A stretch of 64,000 bases of DNA from Uranotaenia lowii (lineage: Eukaryota; Arthropoda; Insecta; Diptera; Culicidae): assembly GCF_029784155.1 (NCBI RefSeq), contig NC_073692.1, forward strand, positions 20,341,359 through 20,405,358, in the 5' to 3' direction. Each line of letters starts with the position of its first letter. Position 1 is the first letter of the stretch. Of the stretch, positions 22,408-33,565 are shown piece after piece. Position numbers and translations under genes: made by a program. The notes below the pieces were generated by a model. The model was not told the origin of the DNA, made no database searches, and saw only the letters and a program-made list of their open reading frames with translations.

Positions 22408-23152
22408 CTTTGGAGCCCTTGACGAGCAGGGAACTGGGATGGAATTCCTGAAACCCGTTCCTACCAGATGTGTCTCAAGCCATCCGAACTCTCAGCAATA
22501 CGATGTGGCCCGCGGCGAAGCTGCGTTGTACAAAAGATAGGCCGAATTCGTGAAATCCGCTTCACTTATTTTCTGGAAAGTCTCACAACAGGCGGGTCTT
22601 ATTGAAGCTTTTAACTGCGCTTCCAATATCGACATCCAAACTCTAAGTTTGCGAATAACTAGCATCGATAAAAATAAAAATCATGTTTTTTGTTATCAAA
22701 ACCTAGGCCGCCAGTTGGTTATCGAAGCAATAACGATGGAGACGAAAAGTTCAATTTGGCAGGTTTCCAGTTTGACAATTTCGATGAGCATGATCGGCTG
22801 GGAAATGTTGTTTGGGATGAAGAATTCAATCAACATCTTTCTTCTTCATCAAGGTACAAATTTGAAATACTTTCATTTATTATTATGTTTTTTTTTGTCG
22901 TGATCCGTAGGGTGGGTACTTCATCTCTATTGGCTGAATTTATCTGCGCCGATCGAGACATCACAGCCTAGGAAAAACGAAAAGATTCCGACGGAAATTA
23001 CGACGAATGGTATCGATCCCCGTGAGCCAAGTCGACGTCAAAATGTTGCATGAAGCAATCACGATAGTTCTGTAGATCACGAAGATGAGTATCATTCAGA
23101 TGACAAGGATCTCAAGCCTGCTAGCGCACCAATTGGCGGAGCAGATGGCTAG
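22408..23152 (+). pseudogene. Decayed coding sequence, unrecognised
   Basis: A frame opening after an acceptor-like TTTTTAAAACAG (FGALDEQGTGMEFLKPVPTR...) reads through a TAG at 22538 into a long in-frame continuation. A second stretch reads DEKFNLAGFQFDNFDEHDRL to the donor AAG|GTAC at 22853. A 57-nt intron-like gap (22854-22910) ends in GATCCGTAG. Beyond it, PRKNEKIPTEITTNGIDPRE and, after one stop, SVDHEDEYHSDDKDLK run to TAG at 23150-23152. The polar, acidic composition, splice-like borders and frame continuity across single stops look like an eroded gene. The protein is not recognised; a host pseudogene or a domesticated or transposon fragment are both possible. Confidence 0.35.
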
Positions 23153-25635
23153 GATCCAGCATTAGAAAAACTCTAATTTCAATTAATTGGACGGAGTTGT
23201 CATCGAAAAAAGTCGACGTTGATGTTGCTAGTTTACAGATATCTGAATGGATAAAGTTCTTCGTTTTTTTAAGATTATTTGGTGCTGATAAAATTTTCAG
23301 CTTACCTCAAATCTGGCGAATTTTTCGTCGTATTCGAAGAAACAATGAGTTAAAAATGTGGATCAGCTCAAGCTGGTGAGCTTTGTGCCTCGGAATAAAT
23401 ATTTTTTCAACGGTTCCGATCCCCAAATTCTGATAAACAGAAGACATATTGACCGTACTGAATTGAGTCAGCCCACCAGGAGTGAAAGAACGCGAGACAA
23501 ATACACTTTAGAATTTGATTGATGCTGTAAACAAAATCCTGAATTTTATAAGTAAAATCAACTGGAAACAAAGCTTATATTTTCGGTACGCGAAAAAGAA
23601 ATTTTAGGGAATTTTCATAATCCTAGAAATCCTAGATTAAAAGTAGCTGCTCTGTTTAAGTTCCACAAATGGAATTTCGTTTTAAGAATCAATAAATCCC
23701 TTTATTTAAACTGTTTATTTACTTGAGTAATTTTTGGTATCACCACTATCAGTAAACTGCGCACAGCGGTTGTTCTTAATGATAAAACATATTTCCAGAT
23801 CTTTCACGAATGAAACATTTACTGTAGATATCTAGTTTTGTTGATTATATAATTTACGATTTCCACCTTAAAAACTGCAGTAATCATTTTAAAAGAGATC
23901 AAACAACGGTTGACTTTTTTTAATTTTTATATGTAATTCAAAACATACAATTCCTTCAAATTTCGAAAAAAAACACAGATTAGTTCCATCGTGGCTGAAC
24001 TCACCACGGGATCTTGGCTTCGGTTCGTAGTGAATCTTTCATCTCGACAAACAGGAAATCCGTTTTCCTCGACTATCAAGAACATCTAGAGCTGGAGCAG
24101 TGTCCATACCTTTTGGAAATTCGATTCTTCTGAGCTTGTCAGGACCGGGTCAGGACTAGTCATCTATCGTAGATCCACGGGGACCCAATTGGTTAGGTAA
24201 TTCTTCCGGCACAGTGAATGGAATAAAACTACAAAAAATAATACAAATTTTAATTTTGAATACTATAAATATGGAAAACTAGGGAAGTTCCTACCTATTA
24301 CTTGTCCGTTTGACCGAAACATATCGACACGAGCAGTCTTGCCGTAAAAAAAATAACTCAGAGTTAAACAAAACACGGAACGCTGAGTACAAAAGCAGGA
24401 AGTATCTTGATCAACTGGGATTAGGTACAGAGTTCTCAGTACCGTACCCGTAAATCTGGTTTCCAGTCGAAATTAACAGCCTCAAATTTGCCTGCACTTT
24501 TTCTCTCAATTAAATCTAGCGAAGCGTGCACCTGTGAATTCCCGTCGAATTAAAAATCGGTACGTAGCATTTTGACCAGTCGAAATTTTCACAACAAGAC
24601 TCCAACTGGTTGTTGCCTAGGATATTTAAACATGGTCAGTAGTGACGTAGGATCTGCGCCACCTTTATAGAAATTTATACAGGTTGATGTTAAATGTCTC
24701 CAAAATGACAGCAGCAGAGTGCAAATAATAACACGAAAACAAGCTCGTTCACAAGTCGCAGTTTTTTTTCGTTGCTTTCCTTCATCGTAAGTTGCATCGC
24801 GTAGATCACGACCACGACGAAGCCTATAGATTTTCTTTTATCATCGAAAGCACCACCGCAAAACAACTTTCCGAGGGGCGGATCCGGGGTTGTTGTCGTC
24901 GCATTTGTAATTCAGGGGTGTAATGAATGTTTATGTTGCACGATTAGATAAATTATGGCCATCATAGGCAAGGAGAGATTCAAGTTTTCGCGCAGACCGT
25001 ATGCGGCTTTGTTTGGTTTGTTTTTCTCCGATGCTGCCCGTCTTGAGTCTTGAGTTTGGGTTGTGTCCGCTTGCTTTCGACGAAAGATTATCCCGGTATC
25101 AGCCGAACGATCGGCGCAGATCTTGTACGATCTGTGCGGATTGATTGTAGGCTGTTTTTTTCTGTCTCTCTCGATTGCTGGGAATCATGAATGGATTTGC
25201 TGTTTCTGGTAGCAAAGCTGTGTGCTTACTCTAAACATGCTTCCGTTGCAGGTTGTAATTTGTGAAAATTAACTCCGGATCGGTCACAGCAACTTTGGAT
25301 TACTTTGGTGGTTGCATATTATGCCACAGGTTTAGGGGGATCTAAAGTCACGTTTGTTGCTCATATGTATCTCTTACCTACTCTAGTAAATAGATAATAT
25401 TTAGATCGAGATTTGTGTGGACGTTTTAAATTTTACATTCAGTCATACTAATTTCCGTTTTGGTCTTTGCGGACAACAGAAAAATGTTGATCAGTGAATA
25501 ACTCTTTTTATATCGACTGTGCCATTGAAGTTGCCTTTGCGGAAGTGTTTGAATTTAATCTACACTACCCGGAAACTAACAAGTTATTCCATTTAATTTC
25601 TTTTTCAAAGTTTTATTTGGTAACTCATTATACTG
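23153..25635. other. Apparently unique non-coding DNA
   Basis: No repeats shared with the rest of the window were noticed. The segment 24600-25330 is GC-richer and resembles intronic or regulatory host DNA (for example CGATCGGCGCAGATC and TTGTACGATCTGTGCGGA). The frame at 23197-23379 lacks an ATG and recognisable motifs. No gene is called. Confidence 0.4.
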
Positions 25636-25770
25636 AGTCGATTTGGGATAATTTTTTAATTTTTCAAACTGATCCATGATTTTTGCCGGAATTTTTGAGT
25701 TATGTTTTTATGAGTAAATTTGAACTTTTATGTTTGTATGGGAAAATTAAATATTCTGTTCTGTAACATT
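25636..25770 (+). repeat. Single-arm fragment of the GACTGAGTCG fold-back MITE
   Basis: ACTGAGTCGATTTGGGATAA, CTGATCCATGATTTTTGCCG, TGAGTAAATTTGAAC and GTTTGTATGGGAAAATT repeat the left arm of the 3239-3761 element with small deletions. The right arm is missing. Confidence 0.6.
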
Positions 25771-26059
25771 TTCACTTATTTTTCTCTGATGAGGGAATCA
25801 CATGATTAGACAAACCTCAAAATGATTTTTGTTTCTCAGAGTCATGAATTTTATCAATAACTATTTTAACATGATTTATGTTACTAAACTAAACCAAATA
25901 GCAGTAACTCAGTGAAATAAAACTTTTAAAATACCCGGGGAATAGCCCCGGTTAACCCTACTGATAACATTGATTTTGCGTAAAATTTTAGAAATCCGGG
26001 AAAAGAGGGTTCTCCTTGCAAGATTTCCCGATTTCATTCGGCCTTGTCTAGATATTTTA

Positions 26060-26150
26060 TACAAAATTTGAGCAAAGTATGGTCCAGCCCAGTTGCCCGG
26101 ATTTCTTTGAATGAAGCCCGGATTTTGCTCAAATTTTCAAGTTGATAATA
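26060..26150 (-). repeat. CCGGGC-motif repeat fragment, inverted
   Basis: GTCCAGCCCAGTTGCCCGGA and GAATGAAGCCCGGATTTTG are the counterparts of the CCGGGC-rich right half of the family at 50995-51430. It is a partial copy next to the LINE tail at 26168. Confidence 0.45.
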
Positions 26151-26167
26151 TTGACTTCGTATGTTCA

Positions 26168-27495
26168 TGTTTTATTATTATTATTATTAAACATTTTTAT
26201 TCAGTAACGTAAGATTTTACATCTTTCTTGATGTTACATTTTGTGCGTTGATAGAATTCAATTACATTGGATCTGATTTTGATAAATAACTAGTTATTTG
26301 AACAAAAGAAACTAACTTAATTTGTAAAGTGCTCAATTAATCTCATCTTAAAAACTGCGGACGAGGTTTCCAGTGTTAAAGAATTAGGAAGGGCATTCCA
26401 ATAGCTCACACCTCTAACACCTCTATCAAAAAACGACAAACGAATGACAAATTTATAAGCTCTGGAACTTCTTAACTGAGATAATTTTATATAGAGATAT
26501 ACGGTTTTTTTTAAAACTATAATGAGATTGTAAATAATAAGGCAGCATCTTATTTTAGGAAAACTTTCAAAGGAACAACCAATCAAACGAGTTTGTAAAT
26601 GTGAAACGTGATCCATACGATCGAGGTTGAAAGCAAATCTCACACAAGAATTGAGGGCGACTCTAAGTTTGTTAAGAACTGCTCGGGAAACTTAAGATAG
26701 TAGAAAATCACAAGCTATAAAATGGGGAAAGATCAAAGCCTTGAAAAGTTTGATCTTCATGTCTGTATCCAAAAATATTTTATGAAGTCGAAGAGTTCTC
26801 AAAGAGTTATATTTTCCCGTACTGCTGAAGTATATACAAATCAAATTTAAAGTTGGATTGTATTTTAAAACCTAAACTTACAGCTTCTGACACAATTTTT
26901 ATCGGAGTGATACAAATTTTCGGTATTATTTCTATCGAATTATTCTTATTTAGAACAATTGCATACGATTTATTAAAATTAAAAGACAACGCGTTACTCA
27001 TTCACCAAGCATGGATAGACTGGAGATCATCATTGATTCGGGAATTAATGCATTGCTCTGTCAAGTTTGTGCAGTCTGAATAAAGTTGTACATCATCTTC
27101 AAACATGTGTATTTGAAAAAAGCTTAGAACATTAGGTAAATCGTTGATATACACAGTGAAAAGTATGAGTCCTAAAACAGAGCCCTGAGGTACTCCGGAT
27201 ATAATTGGTAGAGGGGATGAGTACTGATTGTTGTTGTAGACGGTTTAAGAACGACCTTCAAGGACCGATTTAATCGAAGTCGTCGCTGTAATACCAAAAA
27301 ATATTGTGAAAGTTTATTGCTGTTCTTTGCGTGATGAAATGTGTCAAAGGCTTTAGAAAAGTCGAGCAGAATCATAACAACAGATTGAGACCTGTCAATT
27401 ATTGAGCCTAGATGATATAAGTACTTCATTCATCGTAGTTTTAGTACTGTGTTTTTATCGGTATCCTGACTGATATGAGTAAGTTCGTTTTCCGT
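26168..27495 (-). pseudogene. Decayed LINE reverse transcriptase (Jockey/CR1-like), 3' part
   Basis: On the minus strand, broken frames carry reverse-transcriptase motifs: SVVMILLDFSKAFDTFHH (27172-27429), then GVPQGSVLG and a degenerate active-site box FEDD (canonical xADD) at about 27100-27160. C-terminal blocks follow (26807-27001; 26317-26643, including GVRGVSYWNALPNSL). The tail is a TAA-type repeat (TTATTATTATTATT on the plus strand at 26174), typical of several LINE clades. Frameshifts and stops separate the pieces. The 5' part is absent because the ITmD37E element begins at 27496. The clade is not certain. Confidence 0.65.
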
Positions 27496-28760
27496 TATAA
27501 AGGGTGATACGGTCAAAATTTGGTCAATATCAACTTGACGTATTTCTTTCAATTTTGCATTTAAAAAACCTGAACACCCCTTCTTTTGAAGGTGTATGTG
27601 TAGAATGTTGCTCCTATTTTTATTTTGGAACTCAGCTTATCAAAATTTTGCTCGCGCATCGCGAAAATCCGAGCTACTCGCACACAAAGCTGGCAAAATC
27701 GCAAAAAGTTGCCAAATCAACCGTTACAAATGTAATAAAGTGCTTGGGGAACGTTTGTCGACAGCCAGGAAGTCTGGATTGGGGAGAAATCGAAAACCGG
27801 AAGCCGCTGAGACGACAAAGAGAGTTGCCGGTAGTTTCAAGCGAAACCCTAACCTCTCTCTCCGAGATGCCGCAAATAAGCTGGGTGTATCATCTACAAC
27901 CGTGCATCGAGCCAAAAAACGAGCCGGACTATCGGCTTACAAGAAGGTAGTGACTCCAAATCGCGATGATAAACAAAATACGACGGCCAAAGCGCGATCC
28001 TGGAGGCTGTACACGACGATGCTGATGAAGTCTGACTGCGTGGTAATGGACGACGAAACCTACGTCAAAGCCGACTACAAGCAGCTTCCGGAACAGGAGT
28101 TTTATACGGCAAATGGAAGAGGAAAGGTAGTAGATATTTTAAAGCACATGAAACTGTCAAATTTCGCGAAGAAATATCTGGTTTGGCAAGCCATCTGTAC
28201 CTGTGGCTTGATAAGCAGCATTTTCATAGCTTCCGGGACTGTCAACCAAGAAATTTACGTGAAAGAGTGTTTGAATAAACGTCTGCTGCCTTTCCTGAAG
28301 AAACACGGTTGTTCCGTACTGTTTTGGCCGGATTTGGCATCTTGCCATTACGGTAAAAAGGCCATGGAGTGGTACGCCGCCAACAATGTGCAGGTGGTTC
28401 CCAAGGGCAAGAACCCTCCCAACACGCCAGAGCTCCGCCCAATTGAGAAATACTGGGCTATTGTCAAGCGGAACCTAAAGAAGACCAAAAAAACTGCTAA
28501 GGACGAGCAGCAGTTCAAGGCAAACTGGCTTTCTGCGGCGAAGAAGGTGGACAAGGTGGCTGTACAAAATCTGATAGCAGGGCTTAAGCGTAAGGCCCGG
28601 CAATTCGGATTTGGAAAAGCGAAAGTCTAACTGAATATTTTTCCTTAATTTTATACTAATTAAACTTGAAAAAGAAATTTAATTCGATTTTTAAATCAAC
28701 GATTCCACCGATTAACACGCATTTTCCCTTGACCAAATTTTGACCGTATCACCCTTTATA
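27496..28760 (+). mobile_element. ITmD37E-type Tc1/mariner transposon
   Basis: AGGGTGATACGGTCAAAATT and following bases at the left are the exact reverse complement of the right end (28730-28754), giving perfect terminal inverted repeats of at least 27 bp. TATA sits at both outer edges (27496-27499, 28757-28760), which contains the TA target duplication. The element is about 1.26 kb and contains one transposase gene on the plus strand. The left flank is a decayed LINE, and the right flank starts inside a tRNA-like repeat. Perfect ends argue for recent insertion. Confidence 0.9.
27596..28630 (+). CDS. DD37E transposase, N-terminal frameshift
   Basis: Cut-and-paste transposase of the IS630-Tc1-mariner superfamily, acting in the nucleus on its own inverted repeats. 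In this 344-residue frame the second helix-turn-helix region lies at about residues 85-110 (LSLRDAANKLGVSSTTVHRA), with a GRNRKP GRPR-like linker just before it. The catalytic triad is complete: D153 (MDDET), D246 (WPDLASCH) and E284 (RPIEKYW). Exactly 37 residues separate the second Asp and the Glu. The first DNA-binding helix (LIKILLAHRENPSYSHTKLA, then KVAKSTVTNVIKCL) is encoded in another frame (27504-27950). A frameshift near 27735-27745 therefore splits the gene, and the first ~50 residues shown here are not native. The catalytic part looks intact. The protein is probably non-functional unless the shift is a sequencing error. Confidence 0.85.
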   Translation: MCRMLLLFLFWNSAYQNFARASRKSELLAHKAGKIAKSCQINRYKCNKVLGERLSTARKSGLGRNRKPEAAETTKRVAGSFKRNPNLSLRDAANKLGVSSTTVHRAKKRAGLSAYKKVVTPNRDDKQNTTAKARSWRLYTTMLMKSDCVVMDDETYVKADYKQLPEQEFYTANGRGKVVDILKHMKLSNFAKKYLVWQAICTCGLISSIFIASGTVNQEIYVKECLNKRLLPFLKKHGCSVLFWPDLASCHYGKKAMEWYAANNVQVVPKGKNPPNTPELRPIEKYWAIVKRNLKKTKKTAKDEQQFKANWLSAAKKVDKVAVQNLIAGLKRKARQFGFGKAKV

Positions 28761-29115
28761 TCGCCGACACCTTACCAATAGGCCAGATCGTCAGATGAAA
28801 CTAGTCAATTTGTAGCTCTATATTTCAGTTGACTTCGTCAAGTTTAATTCGCTGCTAGATTCTAGGGAAAAAAACGCTCATCGTGCCCCGATTAATGGTG
28901 CTTATCCTGCCCCTAGTTACAGTGACTGATTTTTAGCTTTCGGCAAAAATAAAATTAAAATGCATTTTAAAACTTTGAAATTTTAGCCAGTTAGGAAATA
29001 GACTTTATTACTGTCTGAACGCGAAATAAATATGTAACTCTCATATTATAGCTGTTTCATATGGTTGAATAAGCGTCCTACTTAATATGCCATTTATGCC
29101 CCTATCTCCCATATA
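28761..29115 (-). repeat. Family C repeat (tRNA-like end), truncated by the transposon
   Basis: On the minus strand it follows the 36490-36925 repeat: a GGGGCATAAATGG start, GCCGAAAGCTAAAAATCAGT, CAGTCACTGTAACTAGGGG, ATCTAGCAGCGAATT, and CTGGCCTATTGGTAAGGTGT at the end. The tRNA-like end is cut at 28761, where the ITmD37E element begins. Confidence 0.65.
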
Positions 29116-31893
29116 TTTTCAAAAGCGTTTAAATTTTTATTTGGATTATTTTTTATGGAAAATAGTGGTATGGTAGGGTGAAGGAAAAAAAAAGTTTTTT
29201 TTTTTGCATAGGAATTCATGTGTTTGCGTCTCTTCTTCCAAAAAAAAATCATATCTTTGGTGGTCCAACTTCCGAGAACCAGAGAACTATCTGATGGCCC
29301 TCTTAACAACAATGTAAGCGGTCATTAAAGCATAAAAACTGTCCAGAACTTCCAGTCCTGAATTAAAATTTGAAAAATAAAAAAAAAGCTTAATTCCAGT
29401 CAATTCTCGCGACCGTTTTAATTGTTAGCTTCAAGAAAAAAAAAGAAGAATTTCTCGAGCAGTTTTTTATTATTCCAAAAATGCGGGGAGGTGGTCATTT
29501 TTTTTAATTTTTGAATGAAGACAACCGGAGGAATGCCTGATGGAAATATTATGATTACGCCTTGGGTTTTTGGTCGAAACAGTTGTGCACTCATCGGAAC
29601 GATTTAATCAGATTCTAGAGACAAGCAAAAAATTGAAGGAAAAAAAGCGCCGACGATGCTCATTGTACCGCATAATCGTTGCGGGAACCGATGAATGACA
29701 ATGAATTTGGCCTCCGCCGCATTGTGGGGGTCACGTTCTTGGTTGACTCGTTTTTTTTTGTTTTTCTGAAATAAGACAAAACTCCAGTAGTGGAACCACT
29801 TGATTGAAAAGACAAACGGAAACCAGAATGAAGCCGATCGCTTGATATGCTTTAATGTTTTGTTGAAGAACTTAATCGTAGATTGATCGTTGGGCTTTAA
29901 GAGGTACAATCCACTCAAGTTGACAAACCGAATACATTGTAATCAAATGAGCAGATGCTGCAAATGCCAAGGTCGTACGGACGTAGACATCAACTTTAAG
30001 TTGTAGCCTGATTTGGTTATCCATCACCACAGGTACTGAGCAGTGACTTAAATTTTTTGCATGAAGCTTACTAGGAAGATGCTCTTCTTAGTGTTGTGTC
30101 TCTGTCTTGTCGTCTGTAGTGGCGCCATTAACCTCTCCACCTGACTCACCAGACTCTTTTCTACGTCTATCTACCTCCTCAGACCGAATCATTCGTTTTG
30201 GTGAATACTCATTCAAGGGGCGCGCAGGTGATCGGACAACTTGAGCCATCATTGAACTGCAGCGTGATCAATCGATCATCTGTTCCGCGTTCTTGAGCTG
30301 CGCACCAGAGGGTGGTGATGCGCAATTCGAGACGACTGCGCCTGAGATCGATTCTCAAGTTTCAGGCAACCGGTCAGAGTCGTTGAATCGTGTTTTGTAC
30401 CTCTAGCCAATATACATTCAAATATATTATTTACCGATCAGCAGGTAATTGTTTCGGTTGGTTGATTGACTGCATGGGAATATGTATAGGATTATTCAAT
30501 ACATCTTGAGTGTAAACTACAAACTTTACTAGTAAAGGTGACAGTTTGTTGGTTCTAAAGTGGAAGTTGTTGCTTCAGAAGATCACCCAAACAAGGAGAA
30601 ACGGCACTGCACCGCTAATCGAGCGAAAATTTATTGGCATATTCCATATTGGCACCGGAGATTGCGAGAAAAACTTGTTGCACCGGTAATTGCTGAACGG
30701 TTGCCAGGGATGCCAAATTCAATTAAAGTTTTCTTACATCCAGATACTCCAACAGGACTAATTTAACTAGCAACACCAAAGCCCTTAAAGTGGAGCATTC
30801 CAAATGTGGCATTCAGGTTTTGGTCCGATGTCGCCCTATCTCGAAATAATATATAGATCATCGGAACATAACCTCAATAAGGTTTGCTTGAGGAAAACCT
30901 ACAGAAAAGTTCGATTTCCGCCGAAAAAAAAAAACAGTTCAGTAAAATGGGGGTTCGATTTTGTCTTCGTTGACCTCCCCCTCTCAGTCAGCAGTGGTGA
31001 AATGTAGGGCGATGATCAGATCCGGTTTGAAGTTTGTGTTGTCCGGATGTTGGAGTACAACCTTCGATCGATCGTTTTTTCTTCCTTCTTTGCTTTCAAC
31101 CTGAACTGATTTAAAAGTGTTGATATTTTGCTCGGTACTGTCGTTAATGTGTCGTCGGTCTTTAGATTTTCGCTTTCAAAAATAACCAGTTTTTGCTGGT
31201 CGGTTCCGATGGGAACTAGTTCAATTTTCTGGAGGATCTAATTGAATTAGAGGTTTATGGAGAAAAGCGAGATTTCCCTTGGTGGTGGTCTCTTTTTTCA
31301 ACCACGATCGAATGAGCTTGAACTTTAAATCAAAAATTTTTTAGCTCTTATAATCATGTTTCAAAGATCGGAATGATAAAACATTTTTGATTTTTTTTTT
31401 CAATTTTCGCCATTTTCCTTTCTTAAATATTTGCTTTTTTTTTCAAAACTTTATTAATTTCTATCTCCTTTCTTTTCAGGTATGTGCTTCTGATGGTTGA
31501 GTATTAAATCCATTCTGGTATGTCAAATTAACGAGAATTTTTTGTTATTTTTACTGATAAAATTAAATGCTAACATCTGAAAACTCTCTTTTGCGTGATA
31601 ATTGGTACAAATTTTAGCGATATTTAGCGCAAAAAAAAAAACATGAACACCAAAATCGGAGAACTTTATCGAATTCCTGTGGTCGTGTGAAATTTCGTGT
31701 TGATCAGACGTGGTTTTATCAAGATTTTTTTTACTTTACTTTTACTTTTTTCAATAATTGTTTTTTTTTTCATCTCCAAAAACAAAATTTCACAACAGTA
31801 AAAAAACCAAATTTTACTCGATTCGAACCTTTAGAAGATAAACGATTCCGAGCTGTTTCTTTTTAAAATATCGGAAACCATACAAATATTTTT
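29116..31893. other. Apparently unique DNA without a supported gene
   Basis: Mixed AT-rich and GC-richer stretches; 29940-30420 and 30540-31010 are the GC-richer ones. Open frames at 29604-29918 (minus), 30560-30766 and 30804-31007 (plus) lack recognisable domains. None has a convincing start plus splice context. It could be intron or upstream region of a host gene. Confidence 0.4.
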
Positions 31894-32145
31894 AAATTGC
31901 GACCCAGAGATGGGTCTTGACTCAAACATTCAGTCAGCGAAACTTTTTTTTTTTTGTAGAGAAATGAATCCAACTTAGATGAAATTTCAGGGACTAGATA
32001 AGAGAAAATCGATGTTGAAAAACATGCGAAAAAAATTATCTAGTCCCTGAAATTTCATCTAAGTTGGATTCATTTCTCTACAAAAAAAAAAAAAAGTTTC
32101 GCTGACTGAATGTTTGAGTCAAGACCCATCTCTGGGTCGCAATTT
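31894..32145. repeat. 252-bp palindrome made of a SINE body
   Basis: Arms of about 108 bp (31894-32001 and roughly 32036-32145) are nearly perfect inverted copies; the main difference is the length of an internal A/T run. The 34-bp spacer reads GAGAAAATCGATGTTGAAAA onward. The arm plus spacer recurs once more at 32507-32596, immediately behind a tRNA-like head. This identifies the duplicated sequence as the SINE family D body. Confidence 0.85.
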
Positions 32146-32419
32146 GAAAATAGAAATAAGGCGGTGCCAAACACCGAAATTGGCTGGATATCCAAATACG
32201 GCAAACGCATCATTTCTCATCATAACTGACAACCCGTGCAGGATATGAGAAGGCAATGCAAATCTTGCCGTGCCTAAAAATGTCCAAACTTGATTCCAAC
32301 TACCGTAAGATGAAATGATGGGAATAGAAATAGACCAAGAAAAATGATTATGATCACATGGGAGAACTATTCCCTTCATTCCGATAGACATCGACACTCA
32401 ACCAGTATAATATTCATAC

Positions 32420-32600
32420 GCCAGGTTGGTCTCCTGTAGTAGAATGTTAATACATGGGCCCCGGAGAGGCGCAAGATGTGGGTTCAAGTCTCACCGGGAG
32501 ACAAGGCGAATTTTTTTCGCATGTTTTTCAACATCGATTTTCTCTTATCTAGTCCCTGAAATTTCATCTAAGTTGAATTCATTTCTCTACATACAAATAT
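32420..32600 (+). repeat. tRNA-derived SINE, family D
   Basis: The head has potential 7-bp acceptor pairing (TCTCCTG with CGGGAGA) and a T arm GTGGG-TTCAAGT-CTCAC that forms fully, including the B box GGGTTCAAGTCTC. The D and anticodon arms do not fold convincingly, so it is a tRNA-like SINE head, not a tRNA gene. The body follows at 32507 (CGCATGTTTTTCAACATCG, then CTAGTCCCTGAAATTTCATC). Confidence 0.65.
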
Positions 32601-32995
32601 TGTTCGTCATTTATTTTCTAACTAAGAATATTGCTATGCTTCAATACGCGATAAGACAGTTTTTTTTTCTCGCTTTTAGTGTAATTAAATGAAGAGAATA
32701 TTTTAAAAATTTGAAAAGTATCTAGGTTTTTTCCCAGAAATTTTTTTTCTCGTTCATTCAAATCTTACCAAAATAGTACAAAATCACCAAATAATTTGCT
32801 TATGATGCATGTAAGTACAAAAACAATGAAATTATGAAAATTGAAAATTGAAAATTTTTGTTTGACAATTTATAATTTTCAACTGCGTAAATCGTTCAAA
32901 TTTGGCGATATAAAAAAAAATCTGAAAATTTACTGTCTGGAAGTAATTTTTTTGGAACTCCGGTTTCAAAAATGAACATGGAATGTTTAACCCTA
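32601..32995. other. AT-rich DNA, nothing recognised
   Basis: No gene, repeat boundary or motif could be supported here. Confidence 0.4.
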
Positions 32996-33370
32996 ATCAG
33001 CTCTTAAGCAAAGTTGCCGAAAATATCCGTGTTTTGATGAAAAAAAAATCTGACTTTCTGTGATTTTACCCAAAAATCCTGTGCCGGTTTTCTGTGATGC
33101 TTTTTTCATTAATTTCATGTCAAACGGCGTCTTTTTACTTGAGAAAAATCAAATAACATTACCAATTTTATCATATTTTTCCAATTAAAAGACTTGAATC
33201 GAAAATTTATATTGACACAAAAAATTTAATTTTGAAAACACGTCCAAAATTTTAAAATTCTGTGAAATCTGTGAATATTTATTAAATTCTGTGTTCTGAG
33301 ACACAGACTTTGTGATTGAAATTTGCTCGAAAATATGTGAAATTATAGATTTTTCTGGCAACGCTCTTGA
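32996..33370. repeat. GTTGCC-ended MITE-like repeat with CTGTGACACAG-type box
   Basis: It opens with AAAGTTGCCGAAAATATCCG and closes with TTTTTCTGGCAACGCT, so the ends are imperfectly inverted (GTTGCC/GGCAAC). The interior has repeated TCTGTGA strings. Its right part matches 11180-11300. No coding sequence. Confidence 0.45.
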
Positions 33371-33565
33371 GTGTCAACATGACATTTTTGGAAGTTTAGT
33401 GACTTATATCTTTAATCGGGTGCTTCCAAATAAAAAAAATCTTCCGGAACCCTCAATAAATTTTTGAATCTTTAATTTTGCTTCATTGCTTTTTATGGAA
33501 GCACCCTGAAGGCCCAAGAAAAAACGTATCAGACCTTGAGTATCAATTTGACCCTCCTCCTCCAC

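Noticed and set aside
27504..27595. Translation start at a GTG inside the terminal repeat of the ITmD37E element
   Set aside because: GTG is not an expected start in an insect, and the stretch lies in the inverted repeat. Only the helix-turn-helix part of that frame is meaningful.
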